This document shows positions 45,467 to 56,895 of a stretch of 64,000 bases of DNA, one piece after another; the stretch's first letter is position 1, and every line of letters starts with the position of its first letter. The DNA is from Rhizobium sp. RU33A. GTDB taxonomy: Bacteria > Pseudomonadota > Alphaproteobacteria > Rhizobiales > Rhizobiaceae. The stretch lies in the NCBI RefSeq assembly GCF_900156055.1, contig NZ_FTMQ01000002.1, positions 496,001-560,000 on the forward strand, read 5' to 3'. The position numbers and the translations under genes were made by a program. Under the pieces are notes generated by a model. The model was not told the DNA's origin. It saw nothing but the letters and a program-made list of their open reading frames with translations, and searched no databases.

Positions 45467-45664
45467 CAAGTGTTCCTTCAAGTCCATTTCGCTGGCGGTC
45501 GCCGCACGTGATCAGCACAGGCGATCGTGCAGGGGCCCGCGGTTGGCTGCTCATGCCACAGAACGCGACGAAGAACACGTAAAATAGCGCTAAAACTCAT
45601 TACATGGCGTTACTGCCGGAAGGGTCTTCCACCGGATTTTGCGGCTTATCCCGTTTCATACAAA

Positions 45665-45692
45665 AAAGGCCACCCCGTCTAGGGTGGCCTTT
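45665..45692 (-). terminator. Rho-independent terminator of ftsH
   Basis: AAAGGCCACCC (45665-45675) and GGGTGGCCTTT (45682-45692) with six-base loop; minus strand continues TTTTTTG-like. Separates ftsH from glmM. Confidence 0.88.
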
Positions 45693-45715
45693 CGCTTGAT
45701 CTCTATCGCGTCCGA

Positions 45716-47647
<1,932 letters not shown>

Positions 47648-47767
47648 TGAACTCCCCGAACCTGTGGTGCGGGACGAAGCCCCGCAGAATTACTCTCTAA
47701 CATAGGATCACGCCGCATCCTTGCCAAGGCAAACGGGCCGTCGCAGATCGTTTTCCGTCAATAAGTC

Positions 47768-49093
47768 TTAAATGGGACAGCTGGCACTCGGTTTCGCGCC
47801 GATCAGTGCGGCAATGGTGTCGGCCAAGGGCTGGTCGAAACAGGGCATGAAGTCGGCATAGAGCGAGAGGCGCGGGGTTGTCGTCACCGCTGTGTCCTGA
47901 TGGTATCGAACTTCATTGTTTTCAATGATTTGTGGCGCGTTTCCCTGCAGTGCGGAGCGGATCGAGCCGGGCAAGGTAGTGTCAATCGCGGTTGCTGGAC
48001 CGCCCGTGACCGTGATCGCGTTGTCGCTCGAATTCACGATTGTGTAGCGGCCGTCCCAGATGCCGACAGCCCCTGGCAAAAGCGATAGCGGCAAAAGACC
48101 GCGCCTCTCGCGCACCAGATAGAGCCGATCTCGCCGCCGAAGGACCAGGCTACCCGACAGTGTCAGGCGAAAATCGGAGCTTTCGTCCAGTTTGAGGCTC
48201 AGCCGTGCGAGGCTATCGGCACCGGGACGATGTGGCTTGCCGCCGAGCACGGCGACCAGCGTGCCGAGGGCGTGATCGCGCATCCCTTTCTCCAAATGTC
48301 CGGAGGTATCCAGCGACACGCTCACCGACATTCCGGGGCCGGCAGTCGCATGGCGTTTCAGCCAGTCTGCCGCTTGTGCCGAAAGGGAAGTTCTTTGTCG
48401 GGCGGCAACCTCAATCGTGGCTGCATCGCGCGTCGGAGCCGCGCGCCGGGTCCGGACCCGTTCGTAGCGGGGATCGTCATTGCTCGGGTCGTCGATCCAC
48501 GTCCGGCCATCGGCTGCAAGGCCGCTGCGGATCGCGGGGCGGCGTGTGCGCAGAAACGGGCGGAGGATCCAGAGGCGGCCGGCATAAAGCGTGGCCGGCG
48601 CCATGCCGGAAAGACCAAGGGCTGCGTCTGCGGAGCGATCCGCGCGCATGGCCACGGTCTCTATCTGATCGTCCAGCGTGTGGCCGGTGACGATCGCGTC
48701 GGCCTTGAGGATGCCTGCTGCATGGGTGAGCAATCGATAACGTGCCGCGCGCGCTGCGGCGGAGAGGCCGCTCTTGGGTTTCTCGCCGGTCCAGCGCTCG
48801 ATCCGGTGAGAGATGCCGAGTTCTCGGCAGAGCTCGGCGACCTCGCCGGCCTCTTTGGCAGCTTCCGGCCTCAGGCCGTGATCGATGGTTGCGGCGCAGA
48901 GTATGTGGCGGTGTGGATATGTCTGCCCGTCGATCGCGCGCTTCAGGAACAAGAGAAGCCCGAGCGAATCGCTACCACCGGATACGGCAACGAGAAGGCG
49001 CATGGGACGGTTGAGCGAGAGGAGAAATTCTTGGATCGCTGCTTCGGGCGAGAGTTCGGGCAGATAAGATCCTGCCACGAGCAGGGTGCTCAT
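47768..49093 (-). CDS. tilS: tRNA(Ile)-lysidine synthetase
   Basis: 441 residues. The PP-loop SGGSDS is at 38-43; DHGLRPEAAKEA and HTLDDQIET with the AARYRLLT block follow. It adds lysine to C34 of tRNA-Ile(CAU), changing codon use from AUG to AUA, an essential reaction. Its ATG overlaps the cpoB stop as TGATG, so translation is coupled to cpoB. The C-terminal domain is divergent, as in other alphaproteobacteria. Confidence 0.96.
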   Translation of the reverse strand: MSTLLVAGSYLPELSPEAAIQEFLLSLNRPMRLLVAVSGGSDSLGLLLFLKRAIDGQTYPHRHILCAATIDHGLRPEAAKEAGEVAELCRELGISHRIERWTGEKPKSGLSAAARAARYRLLTHAAGILKADAIVTGHTLDDQIETVAMRADRSADAALGLSGMAPATLYAGRLWILRPFLRTRRPAIRSGLAADGRTWIDDPSNDDPRYERVRTRRAAPTRDAATIEVAARQRTSLSAQAADWLKRHATAGPGMSVSVSLDTSGHLEKGMRDHALGTLVAVLGGKPHRPGADSLARLSLKLDESSDFRLTLSGSLVLRRRDRLYLVRERRGLLPLSLLPGAVGIWDGRYTIVNSSDNAITVTGGPATAIDTTLPGSIRSALQGNAPQIIENNEVRYHQDTAVTTTPRLSLYADFMPCFDQPLADTIAALIGAKPSASCPI

Positions 49094-50091
49094 CAGCAGC
49101 TAAGGCGCTTCTGCTCGCTCGCGACTTTCGAGACGACGGCGCGGGAAGCCTTCGGGTAACGCCTGGAGACTTCGCGAAGGGTGGCGCAGGCGGTCTCTGT
49201 ATTGTCGAGGGCGGCGAGCGACATGCCGAGCTTCAGCAGCATCTCAGGCGCTTTTGGCGAGGTGTTGTAGGTCTGATGGGCGTTGAGGAAGGTCTTGGCC
49301 GCCTCGTTGAAGTTACCCTGGGAGTAAAGCGCTTCACCGAGCCAGAAATTGGCATCGGCGATCCTGGCGCTGCTCGGATAGGCCGCGATGAAATCGCGGA
49401 ACTCGCTTTCGGCCAGCGAATAGTCGCCCGAGAGAACATGGGCATAGGCAATCTGGTAGACATCGCTCTCGGAGTTGAGCGAGGCGGTCTGCTGCGGCGC
49501 GGACTGCGGCGTCGCGGAAGGCGCGGTCACACCGGTATCGACGCCGGGCAAGGCGGTTGAGCTGTTGTTCAGCGCATCCTGGTTGAGCGTGGCCGTGACC
49601 GGCATTCCGTTTTCGTCGAGCGCAATGGAACCCAGCGTCTGTTCACCGGGTGCCGTGCCCGACGACTGGCCGAGACCGGAAGCGTCGGCGGTTACGCCGA
49701 CGTCCGGGGTTTCGGTGATGATTTCAGCAACCGAATCCTGCTGTCCGCCGCCGTTGCCAGGACGGGTCAGCGAGCCACTCTTCTTTTCGAGATCCTGGAA
49801 GCGGAATTCGTTGTCTTCCTGCTGCTTGCGGATGGCTTCCTGCATCTGCAGAAGCTGGAATGTCATTTCCTCGATCCGGCCATTCAGGGCCCGGATCTCT
49901 TCTTCAAGCTGCTGGACACGCAAGGTCGGATCCGTCGCCTGAGCGAACTGGACTTCGGCCTTCGGCGTATGCTCGGGCGCAGCTTTCTGGCCGAGCTGTA
50001 CATTCGGAAACAGCTGAAATGCGTTTGCAGTTCCGCTCAGTCCCGTCAGCGAGGCCGTCGCAAGCAGAGCGGCCATCACAAGTTTGTTCAT
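49093..50091 (-). CDS. cpoB: Cell division coordinator CpoB (YbgF)
   Basis: 332 residues from ATG 50091, preceded by AGAAGGAAC; the open frame to 50226 is leader. Signal peptide LVMAALLATASLTGLSGTANA. Coiled coil (about 55-110, VQQLEEEIRALNGRIEEMTFQLLQMQEAI), a linker, and TPR repeats in the last ~120 residues (YAHVLSGDYSLAESEFRDFIAAYP, FWLGEALYSQGNFNEAAKTF). CpoB links the Tol-Pal machine to PBP1B in other bacteria. A terminator-like hairpin separates it from pal. Confidence 0.94.
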   Translation of the reverse strand: MNKLVMAALLATASLTGLSGTANAFQLFPNVQLGQKAAPEHTPKAEVQFAQATDPTLRVQQLEEEIRALNGRIEEMTFQLLQMQEAIRKQQEDNEFRFQDLEKKSGSLTRPGNGGGQQDSVAEIITETPDVGVTADASGLGQSSGTAPGEQTLGSIALDENGMPVTATLNQDALNNSSTALPGVDTGVTAPSATPQSAPQQTASLNSESDVYQIAYAHVLSGDYSLAESEFRDFIAAYPSSARIADANFWLGEALYSQGNFNEAAKTFLNAHQTYNTSPKAPEMLLKLGMSLAALDNTETACATLREVSRRYPKASRAVVSKVASEQKRLSC

Positions 50092-50201
50092 GTTCCTTCT
50101 TCCTGTTTTCGCGACGAATTGCGCCGAACCAGCGCCGACAGGAGTTTTCCCAATTGCCTGCAAAAAGCAACCAAGTTCGGCCAAAGTATGGAGAAATGTA
50201 A

Positions 50202-50223
50202 AAGGCGGCCCAAGGGCCGCCTT
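50202..50223 (-). terminator. Rho-independent terminator of pal
   Basis: AAGGCGGCCC (50202-50211) pairs with GGGCCGCCTT (50214-50223); with a T-rich tail on the minus strand (TTACATTTCTC). The very short loop may open to four bases. Confidence 0.75.
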
Positions 50224-50253
50224 CAAGCTCTGGTGATACCGGAGTGAACCGGA

Positions 50254-50793
50254 TCACATGCCGGCGCCACCCAGAACGGTGACCGCGCGGCGGTTCTGCG
50301 ACCAGCAGGAAATGTCGTCGCAAACGGCGACCGGACGTTCCTTGCCGTAGGAAATGGTCTTCAGGCGCTGAGCCGGAATGCCGCGCTGTGCGAGGTAGTC
50401 GCGGGTCGCGGCTGCACGGCGGGCACCGAGTGCCAGGTTGTATTCGCGGGTGCCGCGTTCGTCGGCATGGCCTTCGATCGTGATCGCGTAGTTCGGATAA
50501 CGCTGCAGCCACTGTGCCTGACGATCGAGCGTCTGGGCGGCATCGGCGCGTATCGCGGTCGAGTCGGTGTCGAAGAAGATGCGGTCGCCGACGTTGACGG
50601 TGAAGTCCTGGGCAGAGCCCGGGGTGGCGGCACCAGCGCCACCGGCGCCGAGGCCGAGTTCGCCGGCGCTGTTCGGCAGGTTTTTCTTGTTGGCACAGCC
50701 GGCAAGAGCGAGGGCCACGGCAAATGCGACCATGGCCGGATTGGTTGCCATCTTCTGCAGGCGGCTCTTGGCCGGGGAATGAATGCGGCTCAT
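50254..50793 (-). CDS. pal: Peptidoglycan-associated lipoprotein Pal
   Basis: 179 residues. AAGGAG before the ATG. Lipobox LALAGC (lipidated Cys33), a Gly/Ala linker, then an OmpA-type domain: RIFFDTDSTAIRADAAQTLDRQAQWL, IEGHADERGTREYNLALGARRA and RLKTISYGKERP. Outer-membrane lipoprotein that binds peptidoglycan and TolB. Confidence 0.97.
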   Translation of the reverse strand: MSRIHSPAKSRLQKMATNPAMVAFAVALALAGCANKKNLPNSAGELGLGAGGAGAATPGSAQDFTVNVGDRIFFDTDSTAIRADAAQTLDRQAQWLQRYPNYAITIEGHADERGTREYNLALGARRAAATRDYLAQRGIPAQRLKTISYGKERPVAVCDDISCWSQNRRAVTVLGGAGM

Positions 50794-50927
50794 CGCCGGT
50801 CTCCTTGAATTCTCTGTTAGGGTTGCCGGAGCATAACCAATCGCGGTTAACCGGCTTCCAACAATTATGGTGAACGAAGCGTTAATTCTCGTCAGAAGCA
50901 GCGCAATTGCAGGGCCTTTGAGGCGAG

Positions 50928-50951
50928 AAAGAGGCGCAAATGCGCCTCTTT
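50928..50951 (-). terminator. Rho-independent terminator between tolB and pal
   Basis: AAAGAGGCGCA (50928-50938) and TGCGCCTCTTT (50941-50951), followed on the minus strand by CTCGCC after the T end. Short two-base loop that may open to four. Probably partial, giving pal its own control. Confidence 0.7.
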
Positions 50952-50958
50952 CCAGTCA

Positions 50959-52263
50959 CTATTCCATCAGCGGCGACCAGGCCGGGTCAGAGGCGAAGGA
51001 TGGCGTCTTCACCAGCTGCTCGTTGTAGCCCGTAAGGTCGATCGAGTAGAGCTGCGGTCCACCGGCGCCAGCGTTCTGGCGGAAGAACATCAGCACGCGG
51101 CCGTTCGGTGCCCAGGTCGGGCCTTCGTTGTGGAAGCCCGTGGTCAGGATGCGCTCGCCGGAACCGTCCGTCTTCATGACGCCGATCGAGAACTTGCCGC
51201 CGGACTGCTTGGTGAAGGCGATCAGATCGCCGCGGGGCGACCATACCGGTGTCGAGTAGGAACCGTCACCGAAGGAGATGCGGCGCTGGCCGGAGCCGTC
51301 GGCACCCATGACATAGAGCTGCTGGCGGCCGCCACGGTCGCTTTCAAAGACGATCTGGCTTCCGTCAGGCGAATAGGACGGCGATGTGTCGATGGCGGCC
51401 GTGTTGGTCAGGCGGGTCGTGGTGCGCGAGCGCAGGTCCATCGTATAGATGTTGGCGTTGCCGTCCTGCTGCAGGCTCATGATGACCCGCTGGCCATCGG
51501 GAGAGAAGCGCGGCGCAAAGGTCATGCCGGGGAAATTGCCCACGACTTCGCGGGCGCCGGTTTCCAGCTGCAGGAGATAAACGCGCGGCTGCTGGCCCTC
51601 GAACGACATGTAGGTGATTTCCTGGCGGCTCGGCGAAAAGCGCGGCGTCAGGACGATGTCGTTGCTGTTGGTCAGCATGCGGATGTTCTCGCCGTCCTGG
51701 TCCATGATCGCCAGCTGGCGCTTGCGGTCGGTCTTGGGGCCGCTCTCCGAGACGAAGACGACACGGGTGTCGAAATAGCCCTTTTCGCCGGTGATGCGCT
51801 CATAGATCGCGTCGGCGATCATGTGGGCGACGCGGCGCCAGTTCTTCGGATCGGTGAAGAACTGCTGACCGGTCATCTGCTGGCCGCCGAAGGTATCCCA
51901 GAGGCGGAATTCGGCGCGCAGGCGGCCATCGGGTTCACGCACGATGCGGCCGACAACCAGGGCCTCGGCCTTCAGGGCTGTCCAGTCGGGAAAGCGCGGC
52001 GCCTGGTCGGGGTTCTGGATCTGCTCGATGAACGCGGCACGGTTGACCGGGGCGAAGAGGCCCGAGCGCTTCAAGTCGGCTTCCACGACCGCAGAAATCT
52101 GCGCGCCGATGCCGTCTGCCGAAATGAAGTCGGTGATCGCAATCGGCAGCGGTTGGACGTTGCCGCGGTTGATGTTGATTTCAACGGCTGCGTTTGCAGG
52201 CGCCACGAAGGCAGATGCCATGCCGGCACAGACCAGCAGAATTCGGAGGAGGAGAGTTTTCAT
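50959..52263 (-). CDS. tolB: Tol-Pal system beta-propeller protein TolB
   Basis: 434 residues from ATG 52263; a TTG nine nt earlier adds three residues only. Signal peptide [25 protein letters not shown]. The N-terminal domain is followed by WD/TolB repeats ([67 protein letters not shown] and a fifth). Periplasmic; bridges TolA and Pal. Confidence 0.97.
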   Translation of the reverse strand: MKTLLLRILLVCAGMASAFVAPANAAVEININRGNVQPLPIAITDFISADGIGAQISAVVEADLKRSGLFAPVNRAAFIEQIQNPDQAPRFPDWTALKAEALVVGRIVREPDGRLRAEFRLWDTFGGQQMTGQQFFTDPKNWRRVAHMIADAIYERITGEKGYFDTRVVFVSESGPKTDRKRQLAIMDQDGENIRMLTNSNDIVLTPRFSPSRQEITYMSFEGQQPRVYLLQLETGAREVVGNFPGMTFAPRFSPDGQRVIMSLQQDGNANIYTMDLRSRTTTRLTNTAAIDTSPSYSPDGSQIVFESDRGGRQQLYVMGADGSGQRRISFGDGSYSTPVWSPRGDLIAFTKQSGGKFSIGVMKTDGSGERILTTGFHNEGPTWAPNGRVLMFFRQNAGAGGPQLYSIDLTGYNEQLVKTPSFASDPAWSPLME

Positions 52264-52284
52264 GCTTATCAAGCCTTTCAGCTC

Positions 52285-53319
52285 TTACATCAGTTCGCTG
52301 GGGTCGAAATTGACGACAACTTCAGACCAAGCGTCGTATTTGTCCGGGGGAAGATTGGTGAAGGGGGCGGACTTGCGCACGGCGCGCACGGCGCCGCTCA
52401 TGAGGACCTGCTGGGCCGAGGGCGAGCCGCCAGTCGCAGTCGCCTCTGGTTCGCCGATCAGGGCGCCATTCTGGTCGAGGCGGAAGGTGACGCGGACGCG
52501 CACATCGGCGGCATCCGCCATACCCGGCGTGATCAGCCAGTTGTCCTGGATGACGCCACGCAGCGCGTCCAGTTCGCTCTGGCTCAGTTTCGAGCCGCCT
52601 GTATCGGTGCGGCCGCCGAGTGCTTCCTGATCGGTGGAGCGTTTAGCACCACCGCCGGCAGCATCCGTCTTGTTGAGAAGGGCTGCCACCTCGTCGGCGT
52701 TGAAGTCGCTTTCCATCTGCGGCTTGGATTTTGCCGTTTCCTGCGCCTTGGTGTCCTGCTTTGCATCAGGCTTCGGCGCCGGCTTGTTTTCCGCTGGCTT
52801 GGCGATCTCGGGCTTCGGGCGGGCAGCCGGGATCGGCGCCTGCTCGGGCAGGGGGATTTCTTCGGCTACAGCTTCTTCCGCTGGTTGGGGCTCAGTGGGC
52901 TGAGGTTCCGGCTCCGGCGGCGGGGCCGTATCTTCCTTGACCACTTCCTTCACCTCGTTCGCCTTCGGATCAGGCGTCGGCGCCGGTGTCTCGACCTTCT
53001 TTGGCGCGGCCGCGACTTCCTGTTCGACCGGACGCTTGGAGGGGGTCGGTGGTGATTTCAGATCGACGTCGTTGTCGCCGATGTTCTCGGCGGGCTCGGC
53101 AATCGCCGGCTTCTGGGTCGGCACGGGTGCGGATTTCTCCGCCAGCGGCGCGTCTGTCGAACCCTTCTGGATCTGGGTGAACTCCTCGATCGGAACGATA
53201 TCGACCGGGAGCGTCTCCATGGGAGCGAATTCGAGTTTTGCGGGCGAGCCGAGGCTCACCAGCGCTGCCGAGAGCGCCAGAGTGTGCAGAAGCGAGGATG
53301 TGAAGAGGCTGCCCTTCAT
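52285..53319 (-). CDS. tolA: TolA-like protein of the Tol-Pal system
   Basis: 344 residues. An N-terminal hydrophobic helix (about 8-26) inserts it in the inner membrane, a long Pro/Glu/Ala/Lys-rich periplasmic stalk follows (about 50-210), then a compact TonB-like C-terminal domain (LDALRGVIQDNWLITPGMADAADVRVRVTFRL). Only distantly like enterobacterial TolA, as is usual in alphaproteobacteria; called by domains and by its place between tolR and tolB. Confidence 0.93.
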   Translation of the reverse strand: MKGSLFTSSLLHTLALSAALVSLGSPAKLEFAPMETLPVDIVPIEEFTQIQKGSTDAPLAEKSAPVPTQKPAIAEPAENIGDNDVDLKSPPTPSKRPVEQEVAAAPKKVETPAPTPDPKANEVKEVVKEDTAPPPEPEPQPTEPQPAEEAVAEEIPLPEQAPIPAARPKPEIAKPAENKPAPKPDAKQDTKAQETAKSKPQMESDFNADEVAALLNKTDAAGGGAKRSTDQEALGGRTDTGGSKLSQSELDALRGVIQDNWLITPGMADAADVRVRVTFRLDQNGALIGEPEATATGGSPSAQQVLMSGAVRAVRKSAPFTNLPPDKYDAWSEVVVNFDPSELM

Positions 53320-53329
53320 GTCCGTCCGA

Positions 53330-53782
53330 TCAGTTCTGCTGTTCCTGCAGGGTCACAAGACCAATATTGGTGAAACCTGCGGCCGAAATCCGCGCCATGA
53401 CCTGCATGACGATGCCGTAGGTGGCGGCGGTATCGGCGCGCACGAAGATGCGTTCACTGTAGCCGGTGGTGGCGATCGCCTGCAGTTTCGGGACGACTTC
53501 CTCGATCGGGATCGCCGTTTCCTGCAGGTAGATCTCGCCTTCCGGATTGACCGAGACGGTGATCGGCTGATTTTCGCTGCTCATCGCCTGGGCCTGGGTC
53601 TGCGGCAGGTCGATCGGCACGCCAACGGTCATCATCGGGGCTGCGACCATGAAGATGATCAGCAGAACGAGAACGACGTCGACGAAGGGCGTGACGTTGA
53701 TTTCGCTGACGAGCGCGCGCTTGCCGCCCCGCCGTCCGCGGCGTCCGCCACCCTTGCTCCCTGATCCAACCGACATACCCAT
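53330..53782 (-). CDS. tolR: Tol-Pal proton channel subunit TolR
   Basis: 150 residues. ALVSEINVTPFVDVVLVLLIIFMVAAPMM is the single membrane helix with the proton-carrying aspartate (VDVVLVLL); the rest is periplasmic ExbD/TolR domain. The GGAG Shine-Dalgarno sits about seven nt upstream. A Gly/Arg-rich N-terminal tail precedes the helix. Confidence 0.96.
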   Translation of the reverse strand: MGMSVGSGSKGGGRRGRRGGKRALVSEINVTPFVDVVLVLLIIFMVAAPMMTVGVPIDLPQTQAQAMSSENQPITVSVNPEGEIYLQETAIPIEEVVPKLQAIATTGYSERIFVRADTAATYGIVMQVMARISAAGFTNIGLVTLQEQQN

Positions 53783-53806
53783 GATGCGTCTCCTGCCTTC
53801 CGGGCC

Positions 53807-54526
53807 TTACTGTGCTGCCTGGCGCGGCTGCAGCTTCTCATCGATCTGGCGCGAGAGGATGGCCGAGAATTCGTCTGCAAAGCCTTCCATGCGGGATGCG
53901 AGCTTGCCGGCCTCACCGGAGAACTTGTTGTATGCGATGACGGCCGGGATAGCGGCGATCAGGCCGATGGCGGTTGCAAGCAGTGCTTCGGCGATACCGG
54001 GGGCGACGACTGCAAGGCTTGCATTGTTCGAGCCGGCGATGGCCTGGAAGGAGGTCATGATGCCGATGACGGTACCGAAAAGGCCGATGAAGGGGCCGGC
54101 CGAACCGATGGTGGCCAGCGACGACAGGCGCGATTCGAGCGCTTCGGATTCGCGTGCCATGGTCACATCCATGGCGCGGTCGATGCGCATCTGCAGGCCG
54201 ATCGGCGAACGGGCGCCGCGCTCGAAGCTCTTCTTCCATTCGCGCATGGCGGCGACGAAGATGGCGGCGAGGCCGGTATTGCTGCGCTCGGCAAGCGTGC
54301 GGTAGAGCTCTTCCAGCGACTGGCCGGACCAGAAGACCTGTTCGAACTGGTCGAACTGGCGCCGGGCGCGGGCATAGCTCACATACTTGTCGATGACGAT
54401 GGCCCAGGTCCAGACGGAGGCGGCCACCAAGCCGATCATGACCAGCTTGACGATCAGGCCTGCCTGCATGAAGAGGCCCCAAAGGCTCACATCATGCGCT
54501 GCTGCAGCCATTCCAACTTGTTCCAT
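53807..54526 (-). CDS. tolQ: Tol-Pal proton channel subunit TolQ
   Basis: 239 residues from ATG 54526; TTG 54550 is less likely. Three membrane segments, of which LATIGSAGPFIGLFGTVIGIMTSFQ and APGIAEALLATAIGLIAAIPAVIAYN are the MotA/ExbB signature. With TolR forms the proton-driven motor that energises TolA. First gene of tolQRAB-pal. Confidence 0.96.
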   Translation of the reverse strand: MEQVGMAAAAHDVSLWGLFMQAGLIVKLVMIGLVAASVWTWAIVIDKYVSYARARRQFDQFEQVFWSGQSLEELYRTLAERSNTGLAAIFVAAMREWKKSFERGARSPIGLQMRIDRAMDVTMARESEALESRLSSLATIGSAGPFIGLFGTVIGIMTSFQAIAGSNNASLAVVAPGIAEALLATAIGLIAAIPAVIAYNKFSGEAGKLASRMEGFADEFSAILSRQIDEKLQPRQAAQ

Positions 54527-54772
54527 CGCCTTCAATTCCCCGAAATCCAAACGCCCGGTGGGTTGGACCGGGCGGTGACATGAGCTCTACTGGTGGAAAA
54601 TCTGTGCGGTCGCAGCCGCCGAAACCCTTTTCCCGCCTTAGCTCCCAGAGTGCTTCTGGTATGAAAATTTGGTCAAAGGAAGGCGTGCGATGTACAAACT
54701 TCCAGCCTCCGAGTAAGACCCGATTAAGGTTAAAAAGGGGTTACCGCAGAGCTCGCTCAGGGCATTGTGAAG

Positions 54773-55213
54773 TCAGGTGAGGAACTGCCTGGCGAGATCG
54801 TCCGGCAGGCGTCTGGGGCGGCCGTTGCGATTGACGACAGCGATCACGACCTTTGCTGCGATCAGCAACTGATCCGTGCGGCGGATCTCCTGCTGCAGGA
54901 TCATCTTGGCGCCCCCGGCCTTCTCCGTTCGCGTCACGACCGTGATGATGTCATCCATGCGGGCAGGGGCTTTGAAGTCGATCTCCATCCGATGAACCAT
55001 GAAGGCGAGGCCCTCGTCGGATGTCTCGAAAAGGGTCGATTGCTCGACGCCGAGGCAGCGCAGATAGTCGGTCCGGGCGCGCTCCATAAAGTGCAGGTAA
55101 CGGGCGTGATAAACAGCGCCGGAAAAATCGGTGTCTTCGTAGTAGACCCTCTGGATCAGGTGATGACCGTCTGCTGCCAGTCTGCCGGAGAGCGATATTT
55201 CCATCGAAGACAT
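54773..55213 (-). CDS. ybgC: Acyl-CoA thioesterase YbgC
   Basis: 146 residues from ATG 55213. Hot-dog fold: QRVYYEDTDFSGAVYHARYLHFMERARTDYLR has the catalytic aspartate and tyrosine region of 4-hydroxybenzoyl-CoA thioesterases. Usual first gene of the tol-pal cluster; it hydrolyses short-chain or other acyl-CoAs. 246 nt precede tolQ. Confidence 0.95.
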   Translation of the reverse strand: MSSMEISLSGRLAADGHHLIQRVYYEDTDFSGAVYHARYLHFMERARTDYLRCLGVEQSTLFETSDEGLAFMVHRMEIDFKAPARMDDIITVVTRTEKAGGAKMILQQEIRRTDQLLIAAKVVIAVVNRNGRPRRLPDDLARQFLT

Positions 55214-55351
55214 TGCCGTCCCTGGTCCTGCATGGGCGTGCACCGCTTGGTGCCTGCCCCGGTGATTTTGTCTTCAGGCGCATAGCAGAAAGTGCGGGAG
55301 CTTCGCAAACCGGGATTGCGCCTGCTTGGGCTGTCCGCTTGCGCCAGATAG

Positions 55352-55381
55352 AAAGGCCGGCCCTTCAGCGCCGGCCTTTCG
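55352..55381 (-). terminator. Rho-independent terminator after the membrane-protein gene
   Basis: AAAGGCCGGC (55352-55361) and GCCGGCCTTT (55370-55379) with eight-base loop. It lies 15 nt past the stop at 55394 and ends in TTTCTATC on the minus strand. Confidence 0.8.
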
Positions 55382-55393
55382 TTTCAGTCTTGA

Positions 55394-56059
55394 TCAGGCA
55401 AGCCCCATGACGGGTTCCGACCGATCGCGCAGGCTGGATGGGTGTTCGGATCGCTGGTCGTCACCGAATGCCAGAAGCATGAGCTGCGTCGCCAGCAAGG
55501 CCAGCGTGAGCAGCAGTGCATAGGCAAGCAGGATCGTCGTCATCGGGACGACGAAATTGAGCTGCGGCATCGCCCCGAGAAGCAGGGGGACGTACCAGGA
55601 GGTGGCCGACAGGGCGCCTGAGGCAAAGAACAGACTGCGCTGTCCGGTCGACATTCCTTCGAGCAGGGAGCGCCCGATCTGCGCTTTTACCTTGGGGAGC
55701 ACAGCCAGATGCAGGAAGACCCCGTTGATCGTCAGGATGAGGACGATCGTCATTTTGGCCCAGACCTTTTCATTCTCGAGCCGGATCGGATCGAAGGCGC
55801 TGTAATAGGCGAGAAAGCCAAGGCCTGTGATCCACAGGAGGATCAAGCCGGCATTGACGATGCGGGAACCGAAATGGAAGACGTTCCACTGGTCGCTCGT
55901 CACCTTGCCCTTTAGAAAAAACTTCAGGATCATCAGGTCGAGAACGGTTGCCGCCCCCAGGCCCAAGGCAAGGCCTATGAAGTGGACGATGCGCAATCCC
56001 GTCTTGATGGACGCGACGGGATCGAGGCGTAGAGTATCGATAAGGTACATGAGGCCCAT
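55394..56059 (-). CDS. Integral membrane protein of unknown function
   Basis: 221 residues, about six membrane segments (GLRIVHFIGLALGLGAATVLDLMIL, AGLILLWITGLGFLAYYSAF, MTIVLILTINGVFLHLAVLP, then three more). I do not recognise a named family with certainty; it has the general look of a small DUF2214-type membrane protein. Alone between ybgC and dinB-like genes, with its own terminator. Confidence 0.75.
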   Translation of the reverse strand: MGLMYLIDTLRLDPVASIKTGLRIVHFIGLALGLGAATVLDLMILKFFLKGKVTSDQWNVFHFGSRIVNAGLILLWITGLGFLAYYSAFDPIRLENEKVWAKMTIVLILTINGVFLHLAVLPKVKAQIGRSLLEGMSTGQRSLFFASGALSATSWYVPLLLGAMPQLNFVVPMTTILLAYALLLTLALLATQLMLLAFGDDQRSEHPSSLRDRSEPVMGLA

Positions 56060-56328
56060 AACGGGAATCCTTCAGGTTGTGCGAGGCCCCCACTTCCTCC
56101 TTCTGTCCAGTTTTACAGACGTGCGGAACCATTTCCGCAAACGCCGAGCGTATGCTGACTGTGAAATTAGGAATTACTCATCGCGTCGACTTAAGGGGCC
56201 GCACTTAACCTTAGGTCCGCCGCCTCATTACTGGCGTATGTGGACGGAAAAGGGGCTGGCATGTGGCGTCATTATGATATGCGGATTGTCTGATGAACGC
56301 GCCCCGCAGATCCAGTGTTTCCGCGTTG

Positions 56329-56895
56329 TCAGGCTTTGCTCGGGTTCATGACCTGCGCTTCCGATATCCCCAGCCGCTGAAGAACATCTGAACGACTTGT
56401 CGCGTCATCGGCGACGATGAATTCGTCGATCTGCGGTGGCTTGATACTGGTGCCGGCCAGCATGGCATGCGCCTGGCCTCGATGATGTGTCTGGTGCTGG
56501 AAGAGGTGGGAGAGCACGTCGTCGCAGCGCTCCACCTGGATGCGCCCTGCGCGGTGAATACTCACAGGGCGGTCAAGGTTTTCATGGTTTAGGGCCAGAC
56601 AAAAGGTGAGCAGCCGCCGGTCGGATGCGAGTTGCGCTTCGCGGAGTTCGGCCTGGTTCGGAAATGGGATCTGATTGGCCCATGCTTTCGGGCCAAGATC
56701 ACCGCCTTCAAGGGCGTCGACATAGAACCAGTCGATGATCAGGATATGATTGAGGGTCGCGGCGAGCGAGGGAAAGAAGCCCGTGCGGGGAGCCTCGAAT
56801 TCTTCGGCCTCTAGCTGCGAGACTGCCTCATGCAGGCGGTCGTTTGCCAGCATGTTGGCATAGGCAAGTTTGCGGACAAAGCGAAGGGCGGTCAT
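56329..56895 (-). CDS. DinB-family protein
   Basis: 188 residues forming a four-helix bundle. The metal-site histidines are found in LNHILIIDWF and FQHQTHHRGQAHAML (H-x-x-x-H pair). DinB proteins are metal-dependent enzymes such as thiol transferases and hydrolases, with many unassigned. Its ATG overlaps the Nudix stop as a four-base overlap, so the gene is at the end of the ruv transcript. Confidence 0.92.
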   Translation of the reverse strand: MTALRFVRKLAYANMLANDRLHEAVSQLEAEEFEAPRTGFFPSLAATLNHILIIDWFYVDALEGGDLGPKAWANQIPFPNQAELREAQLASDRRLLTFCLALNHENLDRPVSIHRAGRIQVERCDDVLSHLFQHQTHHRGQAHAMLAGTSIKPPQIDEFIVADDATSRSDVLQRLGISEAQVMNPSKA

